Source: Mytilus edulis
Lineage: Eukaryota > Mollusca > Bivalvia > Mytilida > Mytilidae
DNA length: 64,000 nt
Reading direction: 5' to 3'
Assembly: GCF_963676685.1 (NCBI RefSeq)
Contig: NC_092356.1
Span: 50,183,601-50,247,600 of the forward strand
Positions 58,351 to 64,000 of this stretch are shown one piece after another. The notes under the pieces were generated by a model that saw only the letters and a program-made list of their open reading frames with translations, was not told the DNA's origin and made no database searches. Both the position numbers and the translations under genes were made by a program. Numbering within the stretch: position 1 is the stretch's first letter; every line of letters begins with the position of its first letter.

Positions 58351-60189
58351 AGAGATGTAAATTGACTAAGATTATAACTTGCATTTGGCATGCATAACTT
58401 GTATAAACTACATATATTGAACTTTTTTATTTTGGTGTACAGCTTAAAACTTCACTTTTGACCTTCCCTCCCGATAGATAATTATTAATAGAAAAGACCA
58501 TATTTGACCTCCTAACCCCAATAGCATCTTGAGTGTATATAAATAAACATCCCAGATCTTTGTTATATATTTCATATCTGATGGGTAAATAGCCTGTATA
58601 TTTGAATGTACTTTAAAAGGAAGTACTTTGAAAGAGCAATTAAATTAATTGAAATTCAATGTTCAATAACTGTTAAAATTGTTGAGTATTACCATGGCTT
58701 ATTGAAATGCCCTAAAGTAGTTAAGAAGATTCATTGTAACAATTGATTGGTCAAATATGGTCTTACAATTATAGTGTCTAATCGTTAGTAAAGTCAGGCT
58801 GTTTACAGATAAAAAGTCTCACTTCAATTCTCACGAATAAATGATAAAAATTTAATGTTTAAAATGATTAAATCAGTAAAGATGAAAGATATAGGTGATA
58901 AGATTTAAGATTAATAGTGGTCAAGAAAATGAAGAAATAAGGTGACCAAGTTAGATAGATTTCCTTAAATCCCTGTTTATTTGTGTTATATTTGGTTGAG
59001 ATAGTTTTGTTTGTTCTATGATTATCATTGCAGTGTGACCCATCTGAGGTGATACCAGTAATTTAGAAAGATGTAAAGTAATCTGATCAAATCTATTCAC
59101 ATATCTTATGGTCTCTTTCATAGTCTTTAAAACGTTTGAAATAACACAATTTGCCACCTAGGCGTTAAGATTGAATCTGACAGATTCCTATATTCACCTG
59201 CTTAAATATTTTGAATACAAATTTAAAAATTGATGGGCGTATTTTGTTTGACACCTAGATAGAATAGCGTGGACATTTGATTTTATATATGTATTGTTTG
59301 GTAGATTACAAAAAGATTTTGATATGACATGGTTCAGATAACGGTAAAAAGAAGCATCATGTCGATATTTTGACAAGCTGTCCCCATGATGGTATGAATA
59401 ATAAGTAACTCAAGGATCAGGTTCGGTGTTAATGACCTGCCTGAATTAATATAGGGATAAAATTTTACTGTTTTGCTATCATTAAATTTATATTAAATTT
59501 TTTCAGAGAGACATTGAATCTGTGTTTGTCCTAATATCATGAATATGTTTGATACACTGAGCCTTTTTGTCATGTATCGAGGAGTCAATTTGACCCTGTC
59601 AATAGTTATTGTTGGTGGTTTGGTTAGTAATTTGATTCTGTTTATTGGTACAGTATTGTAATAAAAAATGATTTGAGAAAAATGATAATTTCTGTCATTA
59701 AATTGTACATGTAACTGTCACCAAAGACAATAAGATTAGATATATAACATTCCCCTAGACATAGTCAAGTCTTTACAGGGGGTTGATATCTGAATCTAAG
59801 GATACACATTTCTATCAATACTGGTATATGATTATATGAGTTTTGATGTGACACTGGAAATCTTTCTTAAATTGCCTTTTTATTTACAATTGACATCTTA
59901 ATAATGAGAAACTTGTCTGGCTTTAACAAAATAGGCCTTGACCTTTGTCTGACTGTAGATGTTGCAAAATACACCACCCTTCCTCATAGATGACAAACAA
60001 AGTATTTTAAGACAAGCAGACTTTTGAAAGTTGAATATCAGAATTAAACCTTAATTTGAAATATCGAAAATTTATTGCAACAATATTTATAAAATGAAAG
60101 TTGTAGGTACTGTTTTCTGCTCTTTGGTCGTGTTGTTTTCTTTATGTTTCCCTTATGTTTCCCCATTTCCATTCTCAATTTTACTCTTT

Positions 60190-60310
60190 GTTACACAAGT
60201 TTGAGTCATCTCCCTTTTCTTTACACAATTTTGAATTATCTCCCTTTTCTTAACACAAGTTTGAGTTATCTCCCTTGTTTTTCACTAGTTTTAGTTACCT
60301 CCCTTGTTCA
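60190..60310 (+). repeat. TTATCTCCCTT tandem repeat, four copies
   Basis: cacaagtttgagttatctcc with ctttt or ctt spacers repeats every 33-36 bases. The single motif gttatctccctt is also scattered elsewhere (22790, 35127, 48370 reversed). Confidence 0.8.
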
Positions 60311-61734
60311 TTTATTTTGGACTTACAAATATATGTCTCATCACGGTTTAAATGAGATTAGAAATCCTTTTAGAGAAAGACATTTATAGGTTCAATTTTA
60401 GTATATAAAAAAAGTGTCTTTTAATAAATAAAAATTAGATGCACAAAACAAATTCAATAGCCATCCTTGCTTTTGAAAACCACATCATGTTAACTTCTTA
60501 ATGCTGATTTCATTTCTTTGTAATTCCATGCTTTATTTAGTGAACCATGTGCTGACCTATTTCAAAGGGTTGAACACCAATCTTTGGAGACCTTGTGCTG
60601 ACCTCTAAGGTTCAGTTTTCTATTCTTCTTGTAGTTTGGTGATTGGTTCACTGGTTACACAATGTCTCTATGTTTTATTCTTTTAAACAAATTAACATTA
60701 CATTTAAGAGAAATGAATAATAAATAAACTTACCATGCAAAGGTAGAAAATCACCTTATTTTTACAGGTGCAAAGTAACGACATCACATCCAGGTATAAA
60801 TTTTATCACATCTTCTGTACAAGTGGCAAAGAAATCAGCAGAAATTGACAGGCCTACCTTAAACTTTGTTGATACTGATAATTGTTACCGGTATATTTGT
60901 AATTTTGGTCAAGTAGATTTTATCTTTGATGACTGTGGACTGTGAACAGTAGGAATAGATAAATTAAGATGCTTCAAATCGACTAATTTGTAATTCATAT
61001 TTCGTAAGTGCACTAGTACAACGTTTATTAAGAGAAACAGTTGGAAGTAAACACGAGTGATAGAATGGTTGATAGCGTTAGAGATAGAGGTACATTCAAT
61101 GACTGTGCATATACTGCACTTATATAGACCTTTATTATGATTTGATAATTATTCATTCCAAAAAGATTCAGATGTCTAATGCTCTCTTACTTTCAATTGA
61201 AATTGAAATAAAAGCTAACCGCAATCAAATTTATTGCTGAAAAAAAATTGTGACCGTTGGGGGTTTACACAAATGGAACATCTAACAAATGTATAAACAT
61301 AAACAGCACTGATGATTTGATTTGCTAAAATTTCAGAAACGGCAAAATCATGATTAAATTTTAAATCCTTAAATTAGGAAGAGACTGATACGTAATGATA
61401 CTTACACTAATTTTGAGTTTAAATATCAATAAATGTCCAATTTTAATACATGTATGACATATATGTAGTAAACATAAAAATTAAGGTGGAATAAAATCTG
61501 CGGTTTTATTTAAAGTGCTTTTTAATATTAAACAATTATTTTTGCATCTCATTCCGAGAATCATAAAAACAAACAAGTATAAAGTACAGCCACTGATATC
61601 AACATATAAATAGATAACTCTTACTGTTTTGATAGATAATAGGACTGTGGGAAAAATATTGTTTATGTTAAAAATGGTCAAAACTTTATCAATGTGAAGT
61701 CCCCACAATCTATATATATTTATTTATGAAAATA

Positions 61735-62030
61735 AGATGTGGTATGATTGCCAATGAGAGAACTCTCCGGTTAATTGACTAACTATAGGTCATGATATCG
61801 CTTTCAACAATGAGCAAAACCCATACCAAATAGTAAGCTATAAAAGGCCTCTAAATGACAGTGTAAACAATTCAAACAAGAAAATGAACCATCTGATTTT
61901 CAACTATAAACAATAAACGATAAACAAATATGATATACAGAAACAAATGGCAAACACTGAATAACAGGCTCCTGACTTGGAACAGGCACATTCAAAATGT
62001 AGCTGGGTTAAACTTGTTTAAACCCTCCTC
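61735..62030 (+). repeat. Dispersed gagacaact-family repeat, most complete copy
   Basis: gatgtggtatgattgccaat, gagagaactctccgg, caatgagcaaaacccatacc, ctataaaaggcctctaaatg, gaaacaaatggcaaacactg and aggctcctgacttggaacag, in that order. It defines the family whose fragments occur at least ten times in both orientations in this window. Confidence 0.65.
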
Positions 62031-63184
62031 TAATCCTTAAAATGTTAAGGTCAATTCAATTCTAAAGGTTCAAAAATTATACCTCAAGAAAGTCACTTAA
62101 GTTTCTGATTTTCTAATAATCTGGCTTTAGAAACAAAAGTATTGGATTTAGTGTTTCCAGCATAACTTTTATACTCTGAGTACTACTGAACCAAGTTTTA
62201 TTACTGAGGGCCCAGATATTCAGGGTTTTCATCAAAAACTTTGAAATGAACTGAGAGTTAGACAAATGTTAGACATATTCACTCTTACTGGTTCTGTAGA
62301 TATTATTCTTATAAAAACTCTTTAACGTAACGTTATACATTCCAAAGATGAAAAGCTTTAGTTGATGAAATCTTCATAAATAACAGTTAAAGGATAGACT
62401 GCAGATTTCCCGGTTTAAAGGATTGTACCATTCAATAGATGGTACATTAGTATAGAATGATGGGTAGATTATTCTCCGTAGATAAATGTATAGGTAGGTT
62501 CAAGTACAGTTATACTTATTTATACAGGTGACAAACATACCTTAATCAACACAAATCGATGTTGGTATAACAGGGGGTCATTTTTGCGTTGTTGTGTATC
62601 ACATAAAAAACCTTTGACTCTTAATTGTCATGTTTTGTTTTTTAATTGTTTTATTTGTGAAATATCTTCTTATCAGTTTGAATAATCATAAAAAGCAAAA
62701 CAAATATTGAAAAAAATACCTTTGATAAAAGAAGTAAAAAGAGAAATTTTGTAAAGAACAAATACGTCGTGAAAATACAAACACTACCTTGAAAGAATTT
62801 GGTTAATGGTTTTTGGTGGTTTTAATAATGTTTTGATTCAGAGAAATATAACACTTTATGAAATAAAAAAGTTTTTTCCTCTTGAATTATTCTACGACAA
62901 ATACTTAAGTACAAAGTACAAACTTGGGTCTACATTTGTTTTGAATCAACGAAAATATCTCAATTTTATAAATTAGCATTTGTATGTTTGTGAAACAACA
63001 AGTACTAGTAATAATCAATTGTAGGCAAAAGATATTTTTTTGACAGGCATTTGTACTTTTGTTCATCAATAAAAATACCACTACTATTTTCAGGGTCTAG
63101 GATATCTCTATGCCTATGGATTATGCTAAAAACTTTTGAAATCAATAGTTTTTTTTCATTAAAATAAGAACAGATGCATTGTAA

Positions 63185-64000
63185 CACTTTTCAATTATCT
63201 TACTTTCCATTGGCTGCAGCACATCTAGTCTGGTTTAGAACCAGTCTACAACTGTCAAAGGGAAAACACTTTTCAATTATCTTACTTTCCATTGGCTGCA
63301 GCACATCTAGTCTGGTTTAGAACCAGTCTACAACTGTCAAAGGGAAAACACTTTTCAATAATCTTGCTTTCCATTGGCTGCAGCACATCTAGTCTGGTTT
63401 AGAACCAGTCTACAACTGTCAAAGGGAAAACACTTTTCAATAATCTTGCTTTCCATTGGCTGCAGCACATCTAGTCTGGTTTAGAACCAGTCTACAACTG
63501 TCAAAGGGAAAACACTTTTCAATAATCTTGCTTTCCATTGGCTGCAGCACATCTAGTCTGGTTTAGAACCAGTCTACAACTGTCAAAGGAAAAAAACTTT
63601 TCAATAATCTTGCTTTCCATTGGCTGCAGCACATCTAGTCTGGTTTAGAAGCAGTCTACAACTGTCAAAGAGAAAACACTTTTCAGTTATCTTACTTTCC
63701 ATTGGCTGCAGCACATCTAGTCTGGTTTAGAACCAGTCTACAACTGTCAAAGGGAAAACACTTTTCAATTATCTTGCTTTCCATTGGCTGAAGCACATCT
63801 AGTCTGGTTTAGAACCAGTCTTCAACTGTCAAAGGGAAAACACTTTTCAATTATCTTGCTTTCCATTGGCCACAGCACATCTAGTCTGGTTTAGAACCAG
63901 TCTACAACTGTCAAAGGGAAAACACTTTTCAATAATCTTGGTTTCCATTGGCTGCAGCACATCTAGTCTGGTTTAGAACCAGTCTACAGTTGACAAAGGG
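63185..64000 (+). repeat. 82-bp satellite array, at least ten copies, running off the window
   Basis: Units begin (cacttttcaa) at 63185, 63267, 63349, 63431, 63513, 63595, 63677, 63759, 63841 and 63923, an exact 82-bp period. Copies are over 90% alike, with two subtypes (ttatcttactt and aatcttgcttt). Each unit holds a small hairpin, ctggtt-tag-aaccag. It lies in WRAP73 intron 8. Confidence 0.95.

Larger units (their letters stand above)
58351..63184. other. WRAP73 intron 8 (continues beyond the window), no exon seen
   Basis: The exon expected after GSYDEK was searched for by eye on the plus strand and not found. The interval contains the TTATCTCCC array (60190-60310) and the gagacaact repeat (61735-62030). 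Confidence 0.6.

Noticed and set aside
60766..60810. ttttacag followed by an open stretch as WRAP73 exon 9
   Set aside because: The translation (VQSNDITSRYKF) has no resemblance to the conserved segment that follows GSYD in WRAP73.
63185..64000. 82-bp array as a CRISPR-like array
   Set aside because: There are no unique spacers; the whole unit repeats. It is a eukaryotic satellite.
1..64000. tRNA or rRNA genes, and intact retrotransposon reading frames
   Set aside because: None recognised on either strand; no frame exceeds about 135 codons and none shows reverse transcriptase, integrase or transposase motifs.

Overview
This window is AT-rich, intron-rich animal DNA. It carries one unmistakable gene pair and very little other coding sequence. 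The dispersed repeat families match, from memory, those common in marine mussels (Mytilus and relatives), and the proteins are of invertebrate p63/p73 and WRAP73 type. I therefore read it as a bivalve, most likely mussel, genome; the genus is inference.

Layout. Bases 1-16,200 are intergenic: old dispersed repeats, minisatellites, fold-back elements and an AGATATCT-rich array, with no gene I can support. Bases 16,237-29,931 (minus strand) hold a p53/p63/p73-family gene that I could reconstruct exon by exon with matching splice phases. It has a transactivation exon with a conserved F-x-x-L-W-x-x-L box, a complete DNA-binding domain over four exons, a tetramerisation exon, and then two alternative 3' ends. 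One is a short p53-like terminal exon (22,488-22,677). The other is three exons ending in a SAM domain (16,237-18,163). An internal ATG exon at 28,283-28,321 gives a delta-N form. Bases 31,351-58,044 (plus strand) hold the first eight coding exons (246 codons) of WRAP73/WDR8, a centrosomal WD-repeat protein. The rest of it lies beyond the right edge.

How the genes relate. The two genes are head to head with about 0.4 kb between the likely p63/73 untranslated first exon (donor at 30,905) and the WRAP73 start codon, with facing CCAAT boxes between them. This matches the human TP73/WRAP73 arrangement. A further minus-strand exon at 52,791-53,037, inside WRAP73 intron 7, has an upstream in-frame stop, a good start codon and exactly the phase needed to join p63/73 exon 2. 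It would give a 59-residue longer N terminus and make the two genes overlap by about 21 kb.

Mobile DNA. The best item is a 527-bp insertion at 35,288-35,814 flanked by a 15-bp target duplication. It contains a 426-bp palindrome carrying a hammerhead-ribozyme core on each strand, as expected of Penelope-like elements. A second, decayed hammerhead lies at 49,961-50,007. A 385-bp GC-richer element with a 14-bp target duplication sits at 39,295-39,679. Two exon edges (WRAP73 exon 8 and the SAM exon) have been tandemly duplicated into the adjoining introns. The right edge is an 82-bp satellite array of at least ten copies.

Limits: all exon calls come from reading splice sites, phase and protein similarity by eye. 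No alignment or transcript data were available.
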